Below, piece after piece: positions 30,344 through 39,688 of a DNA stretch of 56,097 nt. The position numbers and the translations under genes were made by a program. This DNA is from a bacterium (GTDB lineage: Bacteria; Patescibacteriota; Gracilibacteria; UBA1369; GCA-2718715): contig PBFJ01000004.1 of the NCBI GenBank assembly GCA_002718715.1, positions 26,140-82,236 on the forward strand, in the 5' to 3' direction. The notes beneath the pieces were generated by a model. That model was not told where the DNA came from. It saw nothing but the letters and a program-made list of their open reading frames with translations, and did no database searches. Position 1 is the stretch's first letter. Each line of letters begins with the position of its first letter.

Positions 30344-32830
30344 TTAAGCGCCGATTCTTCTTAATATTTCACGATTAACAAATTCAACGTCTCTTCCATA
30401 TTTAAGTCTTGATAGTTGTCGCATAGCTTCACCTATCTCTTTATCTCCTTTTTGTAAATATGGATTAACCGGAACAATACTAAAAGGTTTTGATGGCTGA
30501 GTATCAATAGACAATTTCATAACTCCTTTAAATTTATCAATATTGATTAAATCTTGATCAGAAAATGTTGGTTCAAATTCTTTTTTGAGAAATTCAGCAT
30601 CAGGAGCACCAACTTTGTAACAAAACATAGAACCTACATTACCAAAAATTGCATTTTTAATTTTTTCGTCTCCTTTATTAACAAGCTGACCAATATACTG
30701 GTGGGCAACTACAAGACCGAGCTTATATTTACGAGCTTCAGAAAGAATTGATTCAATTGAATCTGTGATATAGTTTTGAAATTCATCGATATAAAGGAAG
30801 AAATCTTGACGTTGATCTTTAGGAATTTTTTCACGAGAAAGAGCAGCAACTTGAAGTTTAGATACAATAATTAAACCTAATAATTTTGAATTAAACTCAC
30901 CTGTAAGACCTTTGGAAAGATTCATAAGAAGAATCTTATTATTTTGCATAGCATCTAAAAAGTCAAAACCAGATTTAACTTGCCCAATAATATTACGCAT
31001 CATCTTATTTGTAATGAAAGCTGCAAATTTAGCAGCAAAATAAGGGATAATTCTTTGTTTTTCCTCTTGAGAAGTGTTTGCCATTTGGTTTTCCCAAAAA
31101 GATCTAACAATAGGATTTGTAACTTGATCAACACGTTCTTTTTGAAATACCTCATCCGTGAAAAGTCTAACAATATCTGTAATAGCTCCACCTTTGTCAT
31201 ACTCCATTAATGTCAAACAACCATTTCTGAAATAATCTTGCAAACGTGGACCAAATATTTCTTCATCAAAGATTTTAATCATTAAATTCATAGCATCCAT
31301 AGCCACAAGCTCTCGTTCATCTTCATTTTTAGCCTCTAATAAATTAAGACCCATTGGACGTTCCGTGTCAGAAGGATTAAATAAAACAACGTCATCAGCA
31401 CGACTTTTAGGTATAAAAGGCAGAACATCCTCAATTAGAGTTCCATGAGGGTCAATTATACATAAACCTTTACCATTCATAAAATCCTGACGAATCATCA
31501 CCTGCATAATAGAGGATTTACCAGTCCCGGTTTGACCAATAACATAAAAGTGACGAAATCTATCAATTGGTTTTAGTCGAATAGGTTTTTTTTCACCACG
31601 ATAATAATTATAACCAAGTAAAATACCATCTTTTGGAAGGTTATCTGGTGGTGGTGCTATTTTATAATTTTGCCAAGCAAGATTTGGAGATCTATTAAAA
31701 GATATATTAGGAACATGAAAAATCATGGCAATCTCATCAGACGATAAGATAGATTTATTAAAAAAATTAAAGAAAGGTTTTCTGTTAGATCTTAATAAAT
31801 AATTTTTTATTAAAGCCTTCTCAGAATGCAAATCTTTACCTAAAAAACTTTTAGGTCCACCAAATGAGTTTCCAGCATTTGATGAGAATTGAGAAAATGC
31901 AGATTTAATATTACGTATATGCATCGAACAAGCAGATTCAGACTTAGCGTTAACTACAATTCTAAGATTTGTATCAAATCCAGATTGAGTATTCTTTTCA
32001 TCCATTGCTTTAATTTCATCTTCCTCCACTTGGGTTTTTCTATCCACCCCTGAATTATCATCAGCACTTTCTGTAGTTCCGGTGAAAAAGAATTCAAAAA
32101 ATTTACCAATAAAAGATAAGATTTTTAAAGAATGCAGAAATGATTTCTTCTTTTCTTCGTCTTTATTTAGCATTTCCTTAGCTTTTTTTCTACCTTCTTT
32201 TGACCAAGAATTATCTTCTGGAGTTAAAATTAACTGAATAGCAGCTGATTCTCCAGGTTCAAATTTAGAAAGACTATTTGATATAAAGTTAAAAGGATCA
32301 TTGGATTGATTTCTAAAAGATTTTAAAGGAAAAATAGATTCTTTTTTCAAAGTCATATAAGTAGCTTTAGTATAAGAATCTTTGGATATTAACTTATAAG
32401 GAGAATCATAATCTATAAATGAATCTGGGAAAAATGCAGTAACTTTTTTTTCTATTAACTTCGCTAAATTAGCAGGAGCTAATATATAAAGATTTATCAT
32501 TCCATCTAATACAACAATCTCAAAAGATAAATAATCTCTACCTTTAAATCTTGCTTTTAAAGAATCATCATGCAGTGTTGAAAGTGAATTAATTAATTGA
32601 GACATTAAGGCAATATTACCTTTGAAATCTGATTCTTGACCTCGACTCTCACGATCAATTTCTTTATCTTCTCGCGATTCTTTTTTAGGAGTGCAAACCT
32701 TCATAAAAACTAAATCCTTAGAAATTCTAGGAGAGTTTTTATAATAAGAGATATATTCAGCTGCTCTAAAAGTATACTTACTAATAAAGTATAAAAATAC
32801 AATCGCTATTAAGATAAAAAAATAATCCAT
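30344..32830 (-). CDS. Type IV secretion/conjugation-type ATPase (TraG/VirD4/VirB4-like), CPR-style
   Basis: N-terminal TM, FYVIGQTGTGKSSIMQVMIRQDFMNGKGLCIIDPHGTLIEDVLPFIP, FFLYIDEFQNYITDSIESILSEARKYKLGLVVAHQY. Confidence 0.82.
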   Translation of the reverse strand: MDYFFILIAIVFLYFISKYTFRAAEYISYYKNSPRISKDLVFMKVCTPKKESREDKEIDRESRGQESDFKGNIALMSQLINSLSTLHDDSLKARFKGRDYLSFEIVVLDGMINLYILAPANLAKLIEKKVTAFFPDSFIDYDSPYKLISKDSYTKATYMTLKKESIFPLKSFRNQSNDPFNFISNSLSKFEPGESAAIQLILTPEDNSWSKEGRKKAKEMLNKDEEKKKSFLHSLKILSFIGKFFEFFFTGTTESADDNSGVDRKTQVEEDEIKAMDEKNTQSGFDTNLRIVVNAKSESACSMHIRNIKSAFSQFSSNAGNSFGGPKSFLGKDLHSEKALIKNYLLRSNRKPFFNFFNKSILSSDEIAMIFHVPNISFNRSPNLAWQNYKIAPPPDNLPKDGILLGYNYYRGEKKPIRLKPIDRFRHFYVIGQTGTGKSSIMQVMIRQDFMNGKGLCIIDPHGTLIEDVLPFIPKSRADDVVLFNPSDTERPMGLNLLEAKNEDERELVAMDAMNLMIKIFDEEIFGPRLQDYFRNGCLTLMEYDKGGAITDIVRLFTDEVFQKERVDQVTNPIVRSFWENQMANTSQEEKQRIIPYFAAKFAAFITNKMMRNIIGQVKSGFDFLDAMQNNKILLMNLSKGLTGEFNSKLLGLIIVSKLQVAALSREKIPKDQRQDFFLYIDEFQNYITDSIESILSEARKYKLGLVVAHQYIGQLVNKGDEKIKNAIFGNVGSMFCYKVGAPDAEFLKKEFEPTFSDQDLINIDKFKGVMKLSIDTQPSKPFSIVPVNPYLQKGDKEIGEAMRQLSRLKYGRDVEFVNREILRRIGA

Positions 32831-34593
32831 TATTCAGTATCAATTGATATAGATAGTTCTTCTAAAGTTTCATCTGGCATTAAAGATGGAGCTCCAAGCA
32901 TAACATCCTTAGCCTTTTGATCTTTAGGGAAAGCAATAACCTCACGTATATTTGGCTCATTACATAGTATCATAATCAGTCTGTCCAGACCCCAAGCAAT
33001 ACCTGCATGAGGAGGAACACCATATGAGAAAGCTGTTAATATATGACCAAATCTTTCTTTCGCATCTTCTTTAGAGATTCCAAGTAAGTCAAATACTTTA
33101 GCTTGTAAATCTCTTTCATGTATTCTAACAGAACCCCCCGCAATTTCATAGCCATTCATAACTAAATCATAAGAGTTTGTTCTTACTTTAAATATATCAG
33201 TATCTATAAATTCAAGATCATCCTTTTTAGGAGAGGTAAATGGGTGGTGACAAGCTTGCATAGATCCATCATCATTAACTTCAAACATTGGAAAATCAGT
33301 TACCCATCCTATAGAACATACTGATTCATCAATCAAATTAAGTTTTTTAGCAACTGCATTTCTTACGTGACCAAGTGAATTACAAGCAATATCAAAAGTG
33401 TCGCATGCAAAGAACATAATATCACCTTCATTAAATTCCGTAAGCTTAAGTAATGAATCAACCTCCGCATCGCTTAAAAATTTAAGAATCGGTGAATTTA
33501 ACTCCCCGTCTTTTTTAGAAATATAAGCAAGTCCTTTAGCTTTATAAATTTTAGCAACAGATTCAAGTTCTGATATATCTTTACGTGATAATTTTTCAGC
33601 AGCACCTGGAACCTTCATAACTTTTAAGACACCACCAGATTTTAAAACTCCGGCAAATGCATTAAAGTTAGTGTTTTGAAATATAGTAGATGCATCCTTA
33701 AATTCTAAATCAAATCGTAAATCTGGTTTATCTAAACCAAATCTATTCATAGCTTCATCATACGTTAGTACAAATACTTGATCGTCCTTAACAGATAAAT
33801 CTGGTCTAAATTTAGTAAGTATATCAAATAAAAGATCTGAATTAATTTTAATAATATCTTCTTGCGAAACAAAACTTAATTCCATATCTAACTGAGTAAA
33901 TTCAGGTTGTCGGTCTCCACGTTGGTCTTCATCTCTAAAACATCTGGCAATTTGAAAATATTTATCCATACCTGCAACCATCAATAATTGCTTAAGCTGC
34001 TGAGGCGACTGAGGTAATACATAAAAATTACCTGGATAAATTCTACTTGGAACAATATATTCACGAGAACCCTCTGGCGTTCCTTTAATTAAAATCGGAG
34101 TTTCAATCTCTAAAAAATCTTGAGAGTCTAAAAAATCACGCATGTATTTAATAACTTTGTGACGAGTGATAATATTAGATTTCATTTTTGGTCTTCTCAA
34201 ATCTAAATATCTGTGCTTTAACCGTAATTCTTCATTAGCTAAGTTTTCTGCATCAATTTCAAAAGGAGGAGTTTGACTTTCCGAAAATATTTCTAAATCA
34301 GTTGCATAAATTTCAATTTCACCAGTTTCTAAATTTTTATTTATCATATCATCTGGTCTTGCAAAAACATTACCAGTTACTTTAACAACAAATTCAGATC
34401 TTAGTTTGTGTGCAATTTCGTGTGCTTTAGAACCTTTTTCAGGATCAAAAACAATTTGAGTAATACCGTATCTATCTCTTAAGTCAATAAACACAAGTCC
34501 TCCGTGATCCCTTCTTTTATGAACAAAACCACATAAAATAACACTTTTTCCGTCATCGTCTTTTCTTAGACTACCGCAAGTATGAGTTCTCAT
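32830..34593 (-). CDS. aspS: Aspartyl-tRNA synthetase
   Basis: MRTHTCGSL, GFVHKRRDHGGLVFIDLRDRYG, QSPQQLKQLLMVAGMDKYFQIARCFRDEDQRGDRQPEFTQLDMEL, GIAWGLDRLIMIL. Confidence 0.96.
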   Translation of the reverse strand: MRTHTCGSLRKDDDGKSVILCGFVHKRRDHGGLVFIDLRDRYGITQIVFDPEKGSKAHEIAHKLRSEFVVKVTGNVFARPDDMINKNLETGEIEIYATDLEIFSESQTPPFEIDAENLANEELRLKHRYLDLRRPKMKSNIITRHKVIKYMRDFLDSQDFLEIETPILIKGTPEGSREYIVPSRIYPGNFYVLPQSPQQLKQLLMVAGMDKYFQIARCFRDEDQRGDRQPEFTQLDMELSFVSQEDIIKINSDLLFDILTKFRPDLSVKDDQVFVLTYDEAMNRFGLDKPDLRFDLEFKDASTIFQNTNFNAFAGVLKSGGVLKVMKVPGAAEKLSRKDISELESVAKIYKAKGLAYISKKDGELNSPILKFLSDAEVDSLLKLTEFNEGDIMFFACDTFDIACNSLGHVRNAVAKKLNLIDESVCSIGWVTDFPMFEVNDDGSMQACHHPFTSPKKDDLEFIDTDIFKVRTNSYDLVMNGYEIAGGSVRIHERDLQAKVFDLLGISKEDAKERFGHILTAFSYGVPPHAGIAWGLDRLIMILCNEPNIREVIAFPKDQKAKDVMLGAPSLMPDETLEELSISIDTE

Positions 34594-34633
34594 TTAATTA
34601 AAATTAATAATTTCAAAAACAATTTTAGTAGAT

Positions 34634-37600
34634 TTAAGAAAGAAGTTCAACAATATTCTTTTTAACTTCGTCGTCAAATTTAATTTTACTTCTTAATTTT
34701 AACTTTTTAACAATTTTATTATTCTTAATCATATGCATAGAAACACTAACTTCTCCTTTAATACTTAAAATTTGTTTCAATTCAAGTAAGGAATCTTTTG
34801 GTGTATCTGAATCTACGTTGATCACCAAGGTTAGATTATCTTTATCAAATGCGATCATAGAATCATCATCCTTTTTATCCTCTATAATATTAGCAAAACT
34901 AAATTCTCTAATTGAATTAACAAATAACTTCTTGGAGTCCTCAATAGATAATGTACCTGTAACAGAAACAATCATATCATCAGTTAAATTAAGAGATAAA
35001 GATGCAAAGTTTCTAGGGAAAATCAAAGATTCAATTTCAGAGGTAGCATCTTCAAGTCTGAACATAGCCATATAATCTCCTTTTTTAGTAAGAAATTTTC
35101 TATAGCCAGAAATCATAGCCACGCATGAATATGATTTTTTATTTTCAGAGAATTTATTAATATCTGTAAATTTTTTAGAATCAAATTTAATACCAGCCAA
35201 TGGATGATCTGAAACATAAAGACCTAAGACTTCTTTCTCTTTTTTTAACATATCTAAATTTGATAGTTCCGGAACAGATATCAATTGTATGTCAGCTAAT
35301 TTCTCTTCTTCACCAAACAATGAATATTGACCTGTTTCTCGTGATTTAAGTGCAGATTTACTATAGGCATTTAAAATTTCATAATTAGATGCAATTTGAT
35401 GTCGATTCCCAAATTCATCAAGGGCACCAGCATAAGCTAGAGCTGTAATAGATTTTTTATTTAAGACATCCGGAGTTAATCTTGAACATAGATCAGTTAA
35501 GTTTAAAAATTTTCCATTTTTTCTTTCTTCCAAGATTTTTTCAATCAAATTCACACCAAGACCTTTAATCGCTCCAAGTCCAAATCTGATTTCATTTTCC
35601 TTAGTAGCTGTAAAATCAACTAAAGATTCATTGATATTTGGTGGTAATATCTCAATGCCTAATTGATTACATTCGTTAATTTCAATAATAATTCTATCCG
35701 TGTTATCTAAGTCTGAAGTCATTAAAGCAGCCATAAACTCAGTTTGATAATGGGCTTTTAAGTAGGCGGTTTGATATGAAATATATGCATAACAAGTAGC
35801 ATGTGATTTATTAAAACCATACCCTGCAAATGGTGTAATCACATCATCGAAAACTTTTTCAGCAAATTTTGGATCATGACCTTGATCCTTAGCACCTTGT
35901 GCAAACTTTACTTTTTGCTCTTCAAGAAGTTCTGGAATTTTTTTACCTACGGCACGTCTTAATACATCGGCTTGACCTAGTGAAAATCCAGCAAAAATTT
36001 TAGCAATTTCAAGAATTTGCTCCTGATACACACCAACACCATAAGTTTCTTTCAAAATTGATTCAAAGAGAGGGTGCATATATTTTATCGAAGATGGATC
36101 ATGTTTACCAGCAATATATTGAGGTATATATTCCATTGGTCCAGGTCTATAAAGGGCATTCATAGCAATGATGTCTTCTAGTCGAGAAGGAACTAGCTCT
36201 TTTAGATATTTTCGCATTCCTCCGGACTCTAATTGAAAAACACCAGTGGTTAAGCCGGCAGATAAAAGTTTATAAGCCTTCTCATCATCAAGTGGAATAT
36301 TATCAATATTAATATCGACATTATGCCTAGCTTTTATATTTATTAAGGTGTTTTCAATAATAGTTAAATTCCTAAGACCCAAGAAATCCATTTTTAAAAG
36401 ACCAATCGTCTCAAGTGGTTTCATGGAGTACTGAGTAACAATCACCCCTTCTTTTCCAGAAGCATTTTGAAGTGGTGTAAAATTAGTCAAAGGTTGGTCG
36501 GAAATAATTACAGCACAAGCGTGAGTACCACAATTACGAATTGTTCCCTCTAATTTAATAGCATTATCAAAAAGTGCTTTACATCTGGGGTTTCTTTTGT
36601 ACTCTATTGCAAGTTCTTGCGCATCAATTACAGAGTCTTTAAGGGGATTATGCTTACCAAAAACGGTAGGGGGTAATAACTTCGCAAAGCCATCAACTTC
36701 AGAGTAAGGATAACCCATAGCTCTTCCAACATCCCTGACTGCCGCCTTAGCTGACATCGTTCCATAAGTAATAACCTGAGCAACATTCATACGTCCGTAT
36801 TTTTCAACTACGTAATCCATAACTTCATCACGTCTATGATCAGCAAAATCGATATCAATATCGGGCATACTTACTCTTTCAGGATTTAAAAATCTTTCAA
36901 AATACAATCCATACCTCAAAGGATCCACGGTAGTAATATCTAATACATAAGCAATTAATGCCCCAGCTGCCGAACCCCGTCCAGGGCCAACAATAATGTC
37001 TTTTTGTTTTGCAAAATTAATAAAATCCCAAACAATTAGAAAATAATCAATAAATCCCATACTTTCAATAATTGAAAATTCATAATCTAAACGCTTTAAG
37101 GCATCAGCTTGTTCTTCTTTAGGATATTTTTCATACAAACCTTCTTTACAGAGTTTCATTAGATAATCTTTAGACGAAAGTCCATCAGGACAATCAAACC
37201 TTGGTAAAAGATCAAGATTATATTCAATTTCAAAGGTACATTTGTCTGCAACCTCCAAAGTGTTAGAAAGACAATCTAAATTATCTTTGAAGATTACTTT
37301 TAATTCTTCATATGTATAATTGTAAAGTTCACCCTCGTATTTAAATCTTTCTGGATTAGTGATAAAATCTCCATTTTGAATACAAACTAAAATATCAAAA
37401 GCATCCTTGTCTGATTCTAAGAAATAGTGGGAATTTGAAGCGCATACAACCTTAACATCAATTTCATTAGATATTTTAAAAACCCCTTCATTTATTTTTT
37501 CTTGTTTTGGAAGATTTGTAGGAGGAAGGACTTCTAAGTAAAAATCATCAGCAAAAATATCTTTTAATAAATTTGCATATTCCAAACCTCTATCAAAATT

Positions 37601-38041
37601 ATCAGCAAGTAGTGATCTGGAAATATCAGAAGTTAAATCACCAGATAGACAAATTAAACCTTCGGAAAATTCTTTTAATAATTTATAATCAATTCTTGGT
37701 TTATAGTAAAAACCATCTAAGTGCGCTTTAGTAATAAGTTGCATTAAATTTAAATATCCAGTTTTGTTTTTTGCTAATAAAACTAGATTACAGGCTGTAC
37801 GATTTGATACGTCTTTAATTGTCATATCATCACATAAAAACATATTAGCACCAATAATTGCTTTAACACCTTGTTTCTTACATTCATCATAGAATTTACA
37901 TGCACCATACATGGCTGCATTATCAGTAATAGCAATTGCTGGCATATTGTTATCTTTTGCAAATTGAGCGAGGTATTTTGGACGAGTGGTCGCGTCCAAT
38001 AAACTAAAGTGAGTTAGGTTGTGTAAACTTACATAATTCAT
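34634..38041 (-). CDS. dnaE: DNA polymerase III alpha subunit
   Basis: PHP domain, VGPGRGSAAGALIAYVLDIT, PDIDIDFADHRRDEVMDYV, GYGFNKSHATCYAYISYQTAYLKAHY. Track start 38071 is GTG; ATG 38041 is preferred. Confidence 0.95.
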   Translation of the reverse strand: MNYVSLHNLTHFSLLDATTRPKYLAQFAKDNNMPAIAITDNAAMYGACKFYDECKKQGVKAIIGANMFLCDDMTIKDVSNRTACNLVLLAKNKTGYLNLMQLITKAHLDGFYYKPRIDYKLLKEFSEGLICLSGDLTSDISRSLLADNFDRGLEYANLLKDIFADDFYLEVLPPTNLPKQEKINEGVFKISNEIDVKVVCASNSHYFLESDKDAFDILVCIQNGDFITNPERFKYEGELYNYTYEELKVIFKDNLDCLSNTLEVADKCTFEIEYNLDLLPRFDCPDGLSSKDYLMKLCKEGLYEKYPKEEQADALKRLDYEFSIIESMGFIDYFLIVWDFINFAKQKDIIVGPGRGSAAGALIAYVLDITTVDPLRYGLYFERFLNPERVSMPDIDIDFADHRRDEVMDYVVEKYGRMNVAQVITYGTMSAKAAVRDVGRAMGYPYSEVDGFAKLLPPTVFGKHNPLKDSVIDAQELAIEYKRNPRCKALFDNAIKLEGTIRNCGTHACAVIISDQPLTNFTPLQNASGKEGVIVTQYSMKPLETIGLLKMDFLGLRNLTIIENTLINIKARHNVDINIDNIPLDDEKAYKLLSAGLTTGVFQLESGGMRKYLKELVPSRLEDIIAMNALYRPGPMEYIPQYIAGKHDPSSIKYMHPLFESILKETYGVGVYQEQILEIAKIFAGFSLGQADVLRRAVGKKIPELLEEQKVKFAQGAKDQGHDPKFAEKVFDDVITPFAGYGFNKSHATCYAYISYQTAYLKAHYQTEFMAALMTSDLDNTDRIIIEINECNQLGIEILPPNINESLVDFTATKENEIRFGLGAIKGLGVNLIEKILEERKNGKFLNLTDLCSRLTPDVLNKKSITALAYAGALDEFGNRHQIASNYEILNAYSKSALKSRETGQYSLFGEEEKLADIQLISVPELSNLDMLKKEKEVLGLYVSDHPLAGIKFDSKKFTDINKFSENKKSYSCVAMISGYRKFLTKKGDYMAMFRLEDATSEIESLIFPRNFASLSLNLTDDMIVSVTGTLSIEDSKKLFVNSIREFSFANIIEDKKDDDSMIAFDKDNLTLVINVDSDTPKDSLLELKQILSIKGEVSVSMHMIKNNKIVKKLKLRSKIKFDDEVKKNIVELLS

Positions 38042-38137
38042 AGCGGAAATTAATTTAAATAAATTATACACAAAAAAAATAAAAAAAAAGTATTGATTTC
38101 ATAATATTTTTTGCTAATATGAGTTTACTTTTGGTAA

Positions 38138-38221
38138 GCCGTGGTGGCGGAATGGTAGACGCGCTGGTCTTAGGAACCAGTGGGGAAACCCGTAAGAGTT
38201 CGAGTCTCTTCCACGGCACCA
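38138..38221 (+). tRNA. tRNA-Leu (anticodon UAG), CCA encoded
   Basis: GCCGTGGTGGCGGAATGGTAGACGCGCTGGTCTTAGGAACCAGTGGGGAAACCCGTAAGAGTTCGAGTCTCTTCCACGGCACCA; long variable arm. Confidence 0.95.
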
Positions 38222-38241
38222 TTTTTTTTAAATCTTTTTTA

Positions 38242-38270
38242 TTGACATAATGTCAGCTAAGGAGTAAAAT
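38242..38270 (+). promoter_or_regulatory. Strong sigma70-type promoter with overlapping palindrome
   Basis: TTGACA (38242-38247)-N17-TAAAAT (38265-38270); palindrome TGACAT-A-ATGTCA at 38243-38255. Confidence 0.7.
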
Positions 38271-38294
38271 ATACACTAACATTTAAAAAACGAG

Positions 38295-39317
38295 ATGGAA
38301 CAAAAATTTGAAGCTTTAAACCAAATCATAGATATTCTTAACGATAAAGAACAAGAGGTTATTATTAAGAGATATGGTTTTGACGATGGTTACCCTAAAA
38401 CATTACAGTTTGTAGGAGAAAATATGTACATTACTAGAGAAAGAGTAAGACAAATACAAAAAAAAGCTTTGCAAATTTTAAGAAGGGTTGCAATGCAAAC
38501 AGATACAAAAGAAATTGTAGAAATCGCCGAGGAGATTATCAAAGATAACAATCATGTTATTACTGAAAAAAAATTAATTGAACTTCTTAAATTAAGAGGT
38601 TACGAAAGTCACAGTATACCAAGTTTTAGATTATGCCTTGATTTATCTGAAAAAGTTGAAACAATCAAAAAAACACAACATCATAATAAAGGTTATATTC
38701 TTAAAGATATAATTAAGTCAGAAACTGCTAAAGATACTATTAAAAAAGCAATCGAGGAATTAAAAAGAGAAAAAGCCTCAATCTGCAAGAATAAATTCGA
38801 AAACAATATATTTGAACAAGTAAATAACACACCAAAAGAATCGATTCTTAGTATTTTAGAATTATCTACAGATATCAAACAACTAGAAAATAAAATCGGA
38901 CTTAAAAACTGGAGATGCGTAAATCCAAAAAGTATTAAAGATAAATCAATACTGATCCTTAATTCAATGAAGAAGCCTCTGCATTTTAAGGATATTTTTG
39001 ATTTAATTCATGAAAAAAAATACGATCACAAACAAGTTACAATTGAAGCTGTACACAATGAATTAATTAGATACGAAGACTTTGTACTAGTAGGAAGAGG
39101 ACTATATGCTCTTAAAGACTGGGGTTACAAACCAGGGACAGTTAAAGATGTGATTAGAGAAATTTTAAAAGAAAAAGGTCCACTTAATAAAAAAGAAATA
39201 GTAAAAGAAGTACTTAAAAAGAGAGATGTTCAAGTAGGAACAATCTCACTAAACCTTCAAAAAACTCCAGAATTCCTAAGAGTGGGAAGAGCTATATATA
39301 AATTAGATGAAAAATAA
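38295..39317 (+). CDS. Sigma-70 region 4-like protein with C-terminal HARE-HTH domains
   Basis: LNDKEQEVIIKRYGFDDGYPKTLQFVGENMYITRERVRQIQKKALQILRR (region 4) plus two HARE-HTH-like segments (MKKPLHFKDIFDLIHEKK...LVGRGLYALKDWGY; ILKEKGPLNKKEIVKEVLKKRDVQVGTISLNLQKTPEFLRVGRAIYKL). Confidence 0.82.
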   Translation: MEQKFEALNQIIDILNDKEQEVIIKRYGFDDGYPKTLQFVGENMYITRERVRQIQKKALQILRRVAMQTDTKEIVEIAEEIIKDNNHVITEKKLIELLKLRGYESHSIPSFRLCLDLSEKVETIKKTQHHNKGYILKDIIKSETAKDTIKKAIEELKREKASICKNKFENNIFEQVNNTPKESILSILELSTDIKQLENKIGLKNWRCVNPKSIKDKSILILNSMKKPLHFKDIFDLIHEKKYDHKQVTIEAVHNELIRYEDFVLVGRGLYALKDWGYKPGTVKDVIREILKEKGPLNKKEIVKEVLKKRDVQVGTISLNLQKTPEFLRVGRAIYKLDEK

Positions 39318-39318
39318 T

Positions 39319-39345
39319 AAAAAAGGGATTAAATCCCTTTTTTTA
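39319..39345. terminator. Bidirectional terminator between convergent genes
   Basis: AAAAAAGGGAT-TAA-ATCCCTTTTTTT. Confidence 0.8.
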
Positions 39346-39688
39346 TTTTTGTATACATTTCAAGTATCTCATCATCGTTAACAGAACTTTTATTTAAGAA
39401 TAGAAGGTTAAGTGAGGATAATAAAATCCTACAATTTTCTATCTTTTCTAAATCATTTAATTCATAAATTAACTTAGCATAATATTTGTGTTTTTTTTCT
39501 AAAATTTTTATAAATTTTTTTCTGTCAAACTCTTTTTTCTTCTTCTTATTTGTTAAAATCGGGGGAAGAGGAAGTTTTTTAGCAATCTTATTTAGATCCT
39601 TTGTAAGAATATTTTTAAAAGAACCCAACAGTGATTGATTTTTAACCAACTTATCCTTAGAATTAGTTTGTTGTAAGCTTTGACTCAT
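39329..39688 (-). CDS. Hypothetical Lys-rich protein, ~119 aa
   Basis: ORF MSQSLQQTNSKDKLVKNQ...YTKIKKGI; internal ATG 39688 preferred over 39730 to reduce antisense overlap. Confidence 0.5.
   Translation of the reverse strand: MSQSLQQTNSKDKLVKNQSLLGSFKNILTKDLNKIAKKLPLPPILTNKKKKKEFDRKKFIKILEKKHKYYAKLIYELNDLEKIENCRILLSSLNLLFLNKSSVNDDEILEMYTKIKKGI

Noticed and set aside
30344-32830. Integrative conjugative element suggested by the TraG/VirD4-like ATPase
   Set aside because: No relaxase, integrase, other T4SS genes or att-like repeats near it; flanked by aspS and cell-wall genes. Such ATPases are common chromosomal genes in CPR-like genomes.
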